A DNA stretch of 64,000 nt from Icerya purchasi (Eukaryota; Arthropoda; Insecta; Hemiptera; Monophlebidae), in NCBI GenBank assembly GCA_039619475.1, contig CM077115.1, positions 236,561,692 to 236,625,691 on the forward strand, written 5' to 3'. The notes below the pieces were generated by a model. The model saw nothing but the letters and a program-made list of their open reading frames with translations, was not told where the DNA came from and made no database searches. This document shows, in pieces, positions 23,058-34,048 of this stretch. Made by a program: the position numbers and the translations under genes. Every line of letters begins with the position of its first letter. Positions within the stretch are counted from its first letter, which is position 1.

Positions 23058-24529
23058 GTAAAAAAAAAAAAACGATCTGGGTAAAAAAATTCACCGTGGC
23101 TAAGAACATGTAACTCTAGGATCGTTTACATATATATTGTTGTTCATTCGGTGCCGTCGTTTTAATAAGTACAAAAAAAACAAAAAAATAACGTTTTTCT
23201 ATTAATGTATTTCCGTGTTATCTAGTAAAGAATAAAAAAGAAACAGATAAAAATAAGTTAAAAATAGTACGTGATGAAATTACTTGTAAGCAGGCATCTA
23301 TATTTGCACACGCCTTTCGAACAGTCTGATATTACGTTTCTTTCACTGAAAATTCATAAGACCACGGTTCGGTACTAGGCTTGTTCGAAAAACATAATGC
23401 GAGCATGTCGTTGTTAAATGATGCTAAAACGATTAGTGTCACATTGCCCCCACTGTTATCAGTAATAATCTACTTTAAGGACTTGTAAGAGAACTTTTTA
23501 TTGTTTACCTTTTGCATAAAACCTTGTCTCAATTGTAGAGCAGTTAATTGTTCGGCTTTGTTCACATCTTCTCCGGGTTTTAAAGTAATCTATCCGGGGA
23601 ATAATTGTGTAAATTCCATTAAATAAAAACAATTTTCTCCGAGTAGTAGTAATTCGTAGATACGGATAGTAATTGAATGCGAACAGAGATATGCGTAAAA
23701 ACAAATCCGATAAAATCGACTCATGCAACCATCTTGCCACCTATCACATTCAGGTAGAATCGAGCGCATGTTTAAATGGTAAAAAGTGGAGGAAAGTGAA
23801 CATTTGGTTAAAGTTGTCGCGGTTCGGTATTTATTGAGGCCAATTTCTGTTTTTTACTGTGCGAGATTACTGCTTCTGAAATTAAACGATCATCTAGAAA
23901 TTGCTAAAAGTGTTTAAGCTAAATACTGGCACCGGCCTCGAACTCTTGTATTAATTTAATTTAAACTTTACATTTAGTTTGCGAATTTGAAAGAACGAAA
24001 CAAGGAAATAGAAACGAATGCAGATAATTTTATTACGCTCGTTCCGAAAATTTATTTCCCTAAAAGCGTCAACAGATCCATTTTAAAATTAACGAATTAG
24101 AAAAAGCAGACAAGCGAGTTTCTACACTAAAAATCCGTAAGCTTTTCAGTTTCTCTTTCGAGTCTGTAACTAAACACATTAGTTTTACATGTAATTAAAT
24201 CTCGAAAATATTATAACTTTTTAAATGATGCGTATCCAGGTTAAAAATTTGGTTTTTACCAGATTACAATAATACAATACGCTACGAAGGATTTATTAAT
24301 TTCATAATTTCAGTATTCAACGAGATAAATTTCTATTTCTTGATAACCGTATCGGGTAGTAAATTGTTAAAAACGCAAAACCGGTTGTCGGATGTTCTGA
24401 ATGCGGCTCCGAAATGACCCAGCCACTAATTTGTTCAATGTATCGTTTAATTCCATCGATGGTGATTGCATTATTTTCATTTAAGACTCGATTAGTAGAC
24501 GATAAGATAACGTTTGCGTAACTAGTCTC
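23058..24529. other. Nothing recognised
   Basis: AT-rich, with one 80-codon minus-strand frame at 23498-23740 that shows no recognisable domain. Confidence 0.55.
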
Positions 24530-24794
24530 GCTGCGAAATAAATGATAATGCCGATCTGTTGGCTAAAGAAGCTACTTCCGGAGGCATCCCATATCCTTTC
24601 ATTCGTTCTACTGATTTCTTTCGTAAAATTAGAACATCAATAAAACTGGATAAATATAAAGAATAATTCAATTAAAGCAGACACTGTAATAAAGTCCAAC
24701 CATCTGTCAAGACCATGGTATTATCATGGTCCACTAACTATCCTTGAGAGTAAATATATCTGTTAATTGCATTTATCGCTTACGTTTATTGTAC

Positions 24795-24883
24795 ACAGTA
24801 AGTAAATTTAAATACACCAATATAAAACAATTATTTAATTTAAATAACTGTTTTATATTGGTGTATTTAAATTTAGTTACTGT
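24795..24883. repeat. 89-bp palindrome (miniature foldback element)
   Basis: Two arms of about 40 bp (ACAGTAAGTAAATTTAAATA and its continuation, against the reverse of 24843-24883) pair almost perfectly around a loop of a few bases. It lies exactly where the LINE B reading frame (CIYRLRLLYTV) breaks off, so it may be a tiny inserted foldback element. No target duplication was established. Confidence 0.75.
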
Positions 24884-25259
24884 ATCCTTAAGATGGTTAT
24901 TAGAAAATTTTCTTCCCTTGATCTGTTGTCTTTTCTTATAGGATATACGCGTATTTCACAAAAAAATGTTCAAAGTCAAGGGTCAAATCTGATTTTTAGT
25001 GGTCACGATATGATTATTTACTCGGAAAGACATCAATAATTTGTTACTATCTTGTAAATTATTTGACAGAAGCAGAGATATATGTATATTTTTCAGTAAT
25101 ATCAAATATCAAATATCAAATATTTTCATTATAAAATTGCACGCGTGCGCAAAAAAGCGCGAGCAGCGGAGTTACAATAAATGCGCACAAGAAGAGAATA
25201 TTATAAAAAGTAAAAAGAAGGTGGTTTTACATAAATTTTTCGAAACTTGAAATTAGAAT

Positions 25260-25875
25260 ATTCTTTGGTATATTTACATCAAATAACCCGACCAAATTGA
25301 AAAGAAACAGATTATTGCACATAAACAACTTTAAATATACCATCCGCTGATAATAAATTATTACGAATATTTATATTTATTTGTTTTAATCTGCAGACGT
25401 CTTTTCCAATAGTTTTATCTACTCGTATAATTGCCCAATACTTTTTTTTTGCTTGCTTTGATATTTGTTTAGAATGTATACTGCTTTTTGGAGTTTTTTT
25501 GAGATAGTTTTAAAGATTTGCCGTAAATTTTCACCTGAAGGATTTACTTGTAGGCTATGGGAGATATCTCTTTTTCCAGACGAAAGTTGGAGCACAATAT
25601 AATTAACCCATGGGGGTTCCGTCTACGCCTCTCTGTTTAGTAGTTTCTAATACTCTATTGCACTTGTGGATAAAGTCTGTGATATTTGAAATGAACCAAT
25701 TAAATTTTTCATTTACGGATGCATGACTGGGGTAAATAAATATTCAATATTCCAACTCGGTATAATGTTACCAAATTTTTTTTATCAAAGAAGTAATGCG
25801 GACCTTCAAGTTAAAGAGAGTAAATTCAGCCGCTAAACCCATATGATCAGAAAACGGAATATCAATGATATCTTG
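25260..25875 (-). mobile_element. LINE endonuclease/linker fragment on the minus strand
   Basis: Read on the minus strand from about 25885, the DNA encodes VKQDIIDIPFSDHMGLAAEF, then TLFNLKVR, and later WFISNITDFIHKCNRVLETT and KQRGV. The SDH motif with a preceding D-I-x-F block is the C-terminal end of an apurinic-type LINE endonuclease, and the rest fits the linker before RT. Stops interrupt it. Its right edge overlaps the start of the LINE B C-terminal similarity on the other strand, so the junction lies between about 25845 and 25885. Confidence 0.45.
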
Positions 25876-26061
25876 TTTAACCATTACAGATGTATTTTTA
25901 ATACGCATAATACTTCTTACCAGAATATAATTTCCATACGAGTTTTCTCTCCTTCCAGTATTCGGTATTTGCTTTGTTGCGAGGATCAGGCTTTGGTTGC
26001 CTTATTCAGGTTCATAGTCGATTGTAACATTGTGGTTTAGATGGCAGTTGTTTAGAGTTAC

Positions 26062-26155
26062 TTTTTTATTTTATTTATTTATTTTTATTTTATTTATTTA
26101 TTTTTATTTTATGTATTTATTTTTATTTTATTTATTTATTTTTATTTTATTTTTT
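26062..26155. repeat. Minisatellite, about five 19-bp units
   Basis: The unit TTATTTTATTTATTTATTT is repeated about five times with one T-to-G change. It lies at the 3' end of LINE B copy 1 and may have grown from its tail. Confidence 0.75.
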
Positions 26156-26526
26156 TAATCTCGCACGTTTAAAATAAGAAGATTCGGTTCAGTTCTAGAA
26201 TTCGTTTGTGTTGAAATAGGCCGCATGGTTTAGATGCCGGGCTAAAACAAAAAGTAAAGCTGCTCTTTTTGATTGTCGGTTTGTTTGTGTCAGTGATTTC
26301 GTTAACGGTATTTTCTGATTCCTGATGACGATATTTTAGCCTCTGTATTCGAGTTACTCAGATAGTGCTAAAACTTCACCGATGCTGACGAAGTTTGTGA
26401 TTGATTCCATAGCGCTGTCAAAAATTGAACTCAGCCCACAGTCCACAAACACATGCACAAACCATGCACAGCACATGCACAGCCTACGCTGATTTTATTT
26501 TATAAAACACGTATTTAAGTGGAATA

Positions 26527-26712
26527 GTCGCTCCCAAGTTTACCAAGCCGGAAATAGTTGGGAACCAAATCTGGCAAAGTAAAGGCGTCCGAGAGAAAGG
26601 AACTGGTCGCAGTATTCTCTTTAAGTCCATTAGGCATAGTACAATATGAAAAGCTTAACTTCACAATCCATGATACCTTATCAAGGATAAATGGCACTTA
26701 CTTTACTTACCG
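26527..26712 (+). repeat. SINE family S1, 5'-truncated
   Basis: In + orientation it starts at TCGCTCCCAAG, runs through the S1 body (AAAGGCGTCCGAGAGAAAGG, then TTCACAATCCATGATACCTT) and ends in CACTTACTTTACTTAC. This matches the reverse complement of 4791-4975. The tRNA head is missing. The tail motif is longer here than in the 4.8-kb copy. Confidence 0.75.
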
Positions 26713-27064
26713 TATATATTGAACCCAGTCCGCGAATGGCCACACGTGGGTCACCTGAGTGTGAAGGACACTGGATGGATTGGTTTAAACTTTTTAGTTG
26801 TTAAAAATTTAGATTTATTTGTTACGGAACGTACGTTTTATATACAAAAACATGGGCGTGGGCTATGCGTACACTATTGTATACAGCGGGCTTAACTGTT
26901 CGAGATTGTTGGTGTAATGTTGATTGAATTAGCTAATCTACCGCGTTGCTTCGTTTTTTTTTTCCATCACAACTGACCGGTTTTAGTGGTCATTTAGCGA
27001 TTAATTTATTGCCATAAAGAATGTTTTGTGGAGGGGTAGTACTCAGCAGTACTTCCTCTGAACT
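26713..27064. other. Probable 3' flank of the jockey-like LINE; nothing coding
   Basis: No coding sequence seen. The part next to 27064 may be the 3' UTR of the minus-strand LINE; no poly(A) marks its end. Confidence 0.4.
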
Positions 27065-28545
27065 TTATAATGGCTGAACAAGGTCTAGAGGCTTATTTCG
27101 CCACAGTCTACGTATTTCACCGGAGTTATCCGGCAAATTGTTAGCAAGTGGGTTCATATGGATGCTAAGTCGGGCAACATGTTTATTTGCTTGTTTCTTG
27201 ATTTCATCCTCCACAGACATGACATTCAAGTCATTATGGAGGGTATAATTTGAGACGTACCAGGGAGCTGCAGTAATGGTTCTCAGTACCCTATTTTGGT
27301 ATCGTTGTATTTTCTGTAAGTTCGATGTTTTTGCGCAGCCCCACAGCTGTATACCGTACAGCCAGATCGGTTTTAGAGCTATTTTATATAATAGAGTTTT
27401 ATTGTCTAACGATAAGCCCGATCTCTTAGCTAACAGCCATGACATGGTTCTAGTTTTAAACCTCAAATGCTCCATTTATTTTTTGAATGTGAGTACCCCA
27501 GGTCAGCCTAGCGTCCAAGTGCATGCCTAAATATTTTACGTTATTGGCATGTGGTATTACGACGTTATTTATTTTGATTGGCAGGCGTTCAATTTTTCGA
27601 TTTGTCAATGAAATATGCGTCAACATACACTTTCATTGGCTACTATGCGCCATCGTTTTAGCCAAGTTTCCACATGCTGAAGTGACTCCTGCAGTTTTTT
27701 TGTGGCTGTGTTTTCACACTTATCGACGGCCAAGATGGCTGAGTCATCCGCGTACAAAGCTACTTCTGTATTATCCAGCATCGGGAAGTCGGTCGTGTAG
27801 ATCAGGCACAATATTGGACCCAGAATTGCGGATCCCCGGCCCTTACTGGAAAAATATCTGAGTATTCATCGGTTATTTTCACTCGAAAATATCTTTCTTG
27901 TATATACGATTTAAATAGTAGATAGAAGGAGTGAGGAAGCAGAAGTTTAATTTTATACAATAATCCTTGATGCCATACCCAATCTAAAGCCGGCTGGACA
28001 TCCAGAAACGCGGCCGTACAAATATTCTTGTTTTCCAAAATATTTTCAATAATCTTCGTTAGGCTGTGACTATAGTGTTATATGGTTCTTACGAAAACCA
28101 AATTGAAAATCGGGAATAATTATATTAGTAGATAATATTGGAAACAACCGTTTTAAAATTAATTTTTCCAGTATCTTTGAGAGGACAGGAAGCAACGAGA
28201 TGGGTCTATATGATGAGACCACCTCAGACGGTTTGCCAGGCTTCGGTATAACAATTATCTGTGAGAACTTCCAAGCCAGTGGGAAATATTGATTGCGAAG
28301 AACAGCGTTATATATTTGTGTTATAAATACAATACTTTTACGTGGTAACTCATTTAAAAGCTCTGCTGTGATTAAGTCAAATCCGGGGCACTTTTTACGT
28401 TTCATGCATTGCTTCGTAAGTAATAATAATTGTCACTCATCAAATCCGGCTATCGTAGATTCATAATGTAGCGTCTGATTAAACATAATAGAATATACGT
28501 TATCGCTCTTTAATTGTGCAATTGTTAAACCCATTACAGTTTTTG
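27065..28545 (-). mobile_element. Jockey-like LINE, 5'-truncated and frameshifted (minus strand)
   Basis: Four minus-strand blocks are in the right order. The block at 28405-28070 encodes CPGFDLITAELL, then IIVIPKPGKP and SYRPISLLPVLSKILEKLIL, the start of RT. The block at 28038-27802 encodes AAFLDVQPALDWVWHQGLLY, with Q and L in place of the usual E/K-A-F. The block at 27811-27620 encodes VALYADDSAILAV, the catalytic YADD. The block at 27475-27065 encodes LKPIWLYGIQLWGCA and IQRYQNRVLRTI, ending at a stop. These motifs are diagnostic of the jockey clade, which lacks RNase H. Frameshifts separate the blocks, and the endonuclease and ORF1 are missing. The right limit near 28545 is where similarity fades. 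Confidence 0.8.
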
Positions 28546-29034
28546 TTTTTTTTTTCCATATTACAGTTGCATTACACTGGTATCCTTCAATAAAATCAGT
28601 GAGAAAATATTTTAGGATATCAACTGTGAAACATTATCGAATGTACTTTTTTTTTTTTTAATTAAATCAAATTTTATTGCTTTAACAAAATTAATATAAA
28701 ATACATTAATATAAAATACAAGAAAAATATAAATTCCACAAATGCGCATAACTGCGCGAATAGTGGGATTATTATTATAAAAAGAAAATTGATAATACAT
28801 TGATGGTAAATTCGAATACAGTTATAAAACCTATAATAAAATAAAATTAATATAACAAAAGCAATAAAAACAATGCTGGAAAATAAAACATGAAAACAAA
28901 AAACACGGTACACTAACAATGCAATGGCCGAACAATTATTGATTGAAAATAAAACGGGTACAATTAGAGTACTGCATACATAATCAACACCTCCACACAA
29001 TCTTCTCAAATAATACACGCTAATGTTAAATTAA
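28546..29034. other. AT-rich stretch, nothing recognised
   Basis: Overlapping hydrophobic frames on the minus strand (28612-29018) are Phe/Ile/Tyr-rich products of AT-rich DNA and are not convincing genes. Confidence 0.5.
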
Positions 29035-30291
29035 GGGGGGTATTCTAGTCTAGAAATATGAAAAAATCTAATTTTTTTTTTTTTGCATATTCTGATAGTT
29101 TAGACATTTAAGAGTATGCTCCTAAAAGGATTTTTCAAAATAAAAATTATTTACGGAGTTATAGCTATTTTCGTGACGCGGCAACTAAATCGGTTCAGTC
29201 GGAGCGGATCAAACAATAGACACGGTAGACATTCTTCGACTGCCTGAGGATAAATCAAACTCTTTTATACATTATATATATATATATATATATTTAAAAA
29301 TCGATCAACTGAAGGCTATTGTAACGTATTTTGTTGAAATATTTTCTTGTTTAGTGCTCAATTCAGGTTAGCTTCGTTTCACTCTTCAAGCAACGTAGAT
29401 TTGCGTATTCTACAGCGAAAAATATAAAATTTTGAGTAAATATTTTATTTATTAAGTGTAAAATGGATAGGAAAAGTAAAAAAGTAAGTGCTGTGCGTTC
29501 AGATAGACAAAAATAAAGCAACATTTAGACTGTCAGGCGAGACTCGGATTGAACGCTCTGAAATCCGAGCTTCTGATGCTTCGAAGGAAGCTAGGACTGC
29601 TCGTCTAGTTTTAGAACTTCAGAAAATGTACAATTTGAAGTAGAAGAAGGTCCATTCGTTGATTAAGAAAATGTAAGTATAACGTACCGTTCTATGAATT
29701 AGACTGCCTGAAACTTTACTCGAATCTTTCGAAACTTAAAACGCGTTTTTTCTCGAAACTACTTTTTTCAACACGGTTTACCTGATATCTCAAGTTCTAA
29801 TGAACCGATTTACTTGAAATTGGGTATGGATATTCTTTATATATCCCTCTATAGCCGCTACCAGAATAAAGGCAAAATTTTGATTTTTACTATTTCTAAA
29901 AAATTTAGAAAAGTCAAAAAATAGGTAAAAAATCGACTTTTTTTTCCAAACAGTCACCATTTTACGGATTTTTTTTTTCTTTCTTCGCTGAGGTAGGGGC
30001 TATAACCACATCCTTACTAATTAAGAATATTTTTCTTTTTTTTTGTTTCAGATGACTAGAAGGGTTGGAATGGTGTCAACTAAGACACGCCCTTTTTTTT
30101 ACCTCTCCACTTCATCAGCCTGTAACTTTGTGAATTTAAAATTTTTTTTTTTTTAGATAATTATTTTGTGTATTCGTAAAACATGAATAAATAAATGGTA
30201 AAAAAATGAATAGTAAAAATATTTATTATTTTTTTTCTTATTGAGCTTGAAAAAACCCCCTAAATTTGTGCCTCTAGACTAGAATACCCCC
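29035..30291. mobile_element. Terminal-inverted-repeat DNA transposon, about 1.26 kb, decayed
   Basis: The left end is GGGGGTATTCTAGTCTAGA (from 29036), and the right end is its exact reverse complement (30273-30291). Inside, a short coding-like region at 29463-29660 on the + strand starts MDRKSKKVSAVRSDRQ. After stops it continues RLSGETRIERSEIRASDASK and RLVLELQKMYNL, possibly a vestige of a transposon protein. I cannot name the superfamily: TTAA lies just left of the element (29031-29034) but is not matched on the right, where TAAG follows. No intact transposase is present. Confidence 0.7.
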
Positions 30292-30299
30292 TAAGCTTA

Positions 30300-30341
30300 A
30301 TTTGAACTATGTTACATTTGAACTATGTTACATTTGAACTC
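30300..30341. repeat. Short tandem repeat, 16-bp unit
   Basis: ATTTGAACTATGTTAC is repeated twice in full and a third time in part, directly beside the right end of the TIR element. Confidence 0.8.
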
Positions 30342-30654
30342 TGATCATTCCCCCTAATGCTACAAATAACAATAAACAATAATGATATCAGTGTTCACAA
30401 TTTTTTTTTTTGTTCTTTTTGTTAAGTTTATAGTGTACAAATTAAATACACACATGAGGCAATATTGCAGAAAGCAAATTTGAGCAATGTTATAATCCAA
30501 TAAATTAGACCGCTTCATTGCCCCATGCTCACATATGAACTTACCGGCTAATTATAAAACTAATCACTTATACTCCCACAATTCCCTTGTTAATAAACTT
30601 CAACAGTAAATAATAAATAATATAATGCTACAAATAAACGTAGTAATAAAAATA

Positions 30655-30850
30655 CAAGAAACTAGAGACAATAGATCTCTAAAAATAAGAATACTATTAT
30701 AGAAATAAGTAGTATAAAATAAAGTAAAATAAATTAAAACAAAATAAAATGCGCCCGACTAGAGGCAATAGATCTAAAAATAAGAATGCCATTATAGAAA
30801 TACGTAGTATAAAATATGGTAAAATAAAGTAAAATAAAATGTGCTCGAGT
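30655..30850. repeat. Tandem duplication of a roughly 100-bp unit
   Basis: Two adjacent units share the order AATAGATCT, AAAAATAAGAAT, TTATAGAAATA, GTAGTATAAAATA and AGTAAAATAAA. They differ by a small deletion and scattered substitutions. There is no coding sequence. The stretch from 30851 to about 31234 holds nothing else that I recognise beyond a (GTTT)n run near 31025. Confidence 0.75.
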
Positions 30851-31234
30851 ACCTACATTTGACGCTAAGGACAATGGGAGCAAACAAAAACTTACCTTTA
30901 TCCTAACTTCGATGTATTGCATAATACATGTTGTTAATTTTCGGTACTAGTTTTTATTATTTGTTGGATTCTAGAATCATTGTGTCCTTTTCGCAAAACC
31001 AAATGGATTAATGGTCACCTCTTTTGTTTGTTTGTTTGTTTGTTTGTTTTTTTTTCCCGGTTGGATGTCTGCTAACATTTTTGACGTTTAGTGTTAGCCA
31101 ATTTATTATTCGCCTCATTTAATTTCTCTGCTTCTTTTGTTTGGCGCATCTAATCATTTTTTTTGATATTACAGTATTCATAAATTTCTTTTTAATCCTA
31201 TAAGTAATTTTTTTTATTTCTCTGCTAAGGCTAA

Positions 31235-32022
31235 AGAAATAATCATGCGGATTGGGTAAGTCTTATTTGTAGAGAGCAAGGACCTGGTAAATATTTTCAT
31301 ATGGTCCAACCATCTTTGCCGTCCACACCTTGGTTTTACCGCATTAGTGTCCTAGTTAGTTTGACCCGTAGGTTTGTGACCGTTGTGTGTAGGCTCCGCT
31401 GTTTAAATTTTTCAAACACCGGGCACTGCACCGGTTGTAATATCTATTGTCGACAAAATTTTAGAAAAGACATTAACCACTTGTTATTTAATTGCGCTCA
31501 GTTCGATAACACGAGACTTGCGTTTTCTAAAGACCTCATGTCCTGTGGTGTTTATCCTCCATTGTGTATTTTTCATCTTCTCTGTTCCAGTGATAAAATT
31601 TTATTTGTCCTTTTTAGGTTTATTGAAAGAAATAGGATTGTTGTTTGTTTTTTTTTTTTTTCTTTCTCCATTATTTTACTTATTTTTTTCTTACATTGTA
31701 GTCTTTGTCCAGTGTGGCTGTGACTACCTCCCTTTTCTCATAATGCATTGTGAGCATTGCCAGGCAACTGTGGTCATAATGTGAGATAGAAATATTTATC
31801 TGTTTATCTATTTTTTCTTTTGCTTCCTTTTCCAGAATGAAAAAAATCCTGTATGTGTTTGTTTTGTTTCATTGAGCATTGTGGGCACTGCCAGCAGTTG
31901 CGGCCATAATGTAGAATGAAATTTCTCTTCCTGAATTTTCTATTATTAGTATTTTTTAATATCTAGTCGTGTCGTAGTTTGCTAGCCAAATTAACTGTTC
32001 TGTTCGGGCCAAAAAAAAAAGA
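31235..32022 (+). mobile_element. LINE B copy 2 (C-terminal domain and 3' UTR)
   Basis: The frame to the stop at about 31648 encodes VQPSLPSTPWFYR, CRLRCLNFSNTGHC, then DINHLLFNCAQFDNTRLAFS and LLCSSDKILFVLFRFI. Spaced Cys/His residues form the zinc-binding C-terminus seen after RNase H in I-like LINEs. The RNase H domain itself is not present, so the copy is 5'-truncated near 31240. The 3' UTR carries a duplicated block (31740-31915), and the element ends in an A-run at about 32010-32022. Confidence 0.65.
31740..31915 (+). repeat. Duplicated 3' UTR block of LINE B
   Basis: CATTGTGAGCATTGCC, then a GGTCATAATGT end at 31744-31781, recurs as CATTGTGGGCACTGCC with GGCCATAATGT at 31878-31911. 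The spacing is about 130 bp. Each block contains a small inverted pair (GCATTGCC/GGCAACT), so it may fold. Confidence 0.6.
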
Positions 32023-33065
32023 CTTTTTATTAATTTATTAAGCGTGTTCCACTGGCGCTCCTTTTTGTCTCTTAATTGCATTAGAATATTTTTGAATGTA
32101 TTATCGCTTGTTACAGTTTCTATATCCATAAGTTATGATTTAGCATTATTAGTTTTGAATAATTATTCCATGTACCTTTTTACCTTTGACTCTTCGTTTA
32201 ATTTCCTATTTTCACCTTCCGAATTTGTTAAAATCTACTAATTTTTTCCTCTGACTGTATATACTACACTTCTACGTTTCGTTCTCTGTGCCTCTGAATT
32301 TGTTGTACAATCTTTTACCACAATCCGAGCTTCTTTTCAGATATTTTCTCTTAATTTCGGCTAATTTCAGTATATGTTTTATTTTTTGTTCTCAGTACGG
32401 TGTTTATTAGCACATATCAAATAACTTACGGTATTTTTCGACGTGTACACCGGGAAGGTAAAACGAAAGACTATATCTAAAAAACGAAAGAGACGGCAGT
32501 GGAGGACCGTACGGACAGTCTAAAAGTATATAAAAATTACTTATTTAGAATAACAACAGTACGGTCGAAATTAGGAACAAAAAGTTACAAATAGATTTGG
32601 AATACAAAAACGAGGATCATAGGAAGTCTCAAAATTTCGTAGATTACTCATTTGATAGAAAAAAAGAAAATCGGTTGCAAACTGTGGTTCGCGCAAACAC
32701 AAATAATCCACACATATTACTGATATATGTGAAAAAATATGTAAAGCCGAATTGATCTGTAAGTCGCCTAAGAACCTATGAATAAGGAAGGTGCGTGATT
32801 GAGTGTATTCAATGATGGTGATGTTAGAGACAATCTATATGTATATTAATAATACGTTATTTTTACACAAGATTGTATGACGTTTTTGTGTAATATCTTT
32901 GTATCAAACATTCTGTAACAAAAACGGTTAGTTTTTTACCTTTTTTATCATGCTTTTAAGAGACATTTATTCAATTTTGCGAGAAATGAGAAAAATCAGT
33001 TAAAATCACAACTCTTCCGCAGGAATTGTGAATCAGAAGGACACTGCGTCATATACGTACCTATG

Positions 33066-33067
<2 letters not shown>
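32023..33067. other. Nothing recognised
   Basis: AT-rich DNA with no supported gene. One 65-codon frame at 32044-32241 overlaps the LINE B tail side and shows no domain. Confidence 0.55.

Positions 33068-33122
<55 letters not shown>
33068..33122. repeat. (TA)n microsatellite, about 26 units
   Basis: Uninterrupted TA dinucleotides over about 52 bp; self-complementary and likely variable in length. Confidence 0.95.
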
Positions 33123-33126
<4 letters not shown>

Positions 33127-33457
33127 GTATGTAAAGAAATATAAACTTATAGTAATTTTCATGTATTTTCTGTGAAATTAATTTGCATCACTTTTCCTAT
33201 TCAGAATCTTATTGTAAAATTAAAAAATAAGCAATGTAATTGATTTAAAAAGTTAACGATGAATGCGTATAGGGAACTTGGCAAAATGTTGCAGTGGGAT
33301 TTTTCTATAGAATGCTGCTTTTGAAAAAGATGAACACTTACGTGGCGAACTTTGAGTCGCATTTGTTGAAATACTACGAATGACGGCGAATTTACAGCTT
33401 CGCTGACTCTACGTAAGAACTAAGGTTTTCGTGTATATACATCTATTTCTGTATAGT

Positions 33458-34048
33458 ATGAGTCTTGCATGCAGACCGCCCGTAATTGGAGCATGGCTTA
33501 TATTTCTATTAGTGTGTTTGTTACTTCTTTTTTTCTATATAAAGAATGACCGAGAAACGTCGGTTCTAATTAGAATCGAAGAAATAAATATAGAAGCAGA
33601 GTTTTCAGAATTTTCCGTGCTTACGCGAGTAGTGGAAAAGTCATTGAAACGGCTATCTTTGTTCAACTCTGTTGCAGCGGAATCTGCCGTCCCGCTCGTC
33701 ACTGCGCTGAACATTTTTCAAAACGAGACGGTCGTTCTAGAGAAAATCATTTCGCAATATTATTCGCCTTGCTCGTATTTTTTTATTTTCGCCTTGGCTT
33801 TATTTTCCTCGAAAAAAGGGAAAATGTCATATCGAATGATACCTATTTTTATGTTCAACGAACTGTGCATGATACTCCTTTTGAAAGAAAAATGTACCTA
33901 CTCCTCAGTTCACGTTGTTGCCTGCAATAAACCCTTTGAGCTTACTCTTAGCAGCGAGCGAGTAACTGACAAGGGTGCTCGTTTCGGCACATTTTCCTAT
34001 ATTTCATTTTTATTTCTTCATTATTTTCAACATTTTCGCGGCGTATGA
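33458..34048 (+). CDS. Orphan reading frame, about 196 codons, one membrane segment
   Basis: The longest open frame here not explained by a transposon. The first ATG is at 33458 (MSLACRPPVIGAW). A strongly hydrophobic stretch of about 20 residues follows (WLIFLLVCLLLLFFYI), then a charged region (KNDRETSVLIRIEEINIEAE), a mixed region with VEKSLKRLSLFNSVAAESAV, a second hydrophobic patch (FFIFALALF), and a Phe-rich end. The order fits a signal-anchor or type II membrane protein, but I recognise no family. The DNA at 33550-33760 is less AT-rich than its surroundings, which favours coding; the Phe/Leu-rich parts could arise by chance. No promoter or introns can be assigned. Confidence 0.25.
   Translation: MSLACRPPVIGAWLIFLLVCLLLLFFYIKNDRETSVLIRIEEINIEAEFSEFSVLTRVVEKSLKRLSLFNSVAAESAVPLVTALNIFQNETVVLEKIISQYYSPCSYFFIFALALFSSKKGKMSYRMIPIFMFNELCMILLLKEKCTYSSVHVVACNKPFELTLSSERVTDKGARFGTFSYISFLFLHYFQHFRGV

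Larger units (their letters stand above)
24530..26160 (+). mobile_element. LINE B copy 1 (RNase H end and C-terminus), interrupted
   Basis: The + strand at 24541-24660 encodes NDNADLLAKEATSGGIPYPF, the GNxxADxLAK end of an RNase H domain. VQPS and PWYYHGP follow (about 24698-24745). After a gap of roughly 1.1 kb, 25850-26040 encodes NINDILFNHYRC and LLCCEDQALVALFRFI ending NIVV and a stop. Copy 2 has DINHLLFNCAQF and LLCSSDKILFVLFRFI ending RIVV and a stop. The gap holds an 89-bp hairpin and a minus-strand LINE fragment. A tandem T-rich minisatellite forms the 3' end. Stops and frameshifts are present. Confidence 0.6.

Noticed and set aside
28612..29018. Overlapping hydrophobic minus-strand frames that could be membrane proteins
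   Set aside because: They are Phe/Ile/Tyr-rich translations of AT-rich DNA, overlap in different frames and have no conserved motif.
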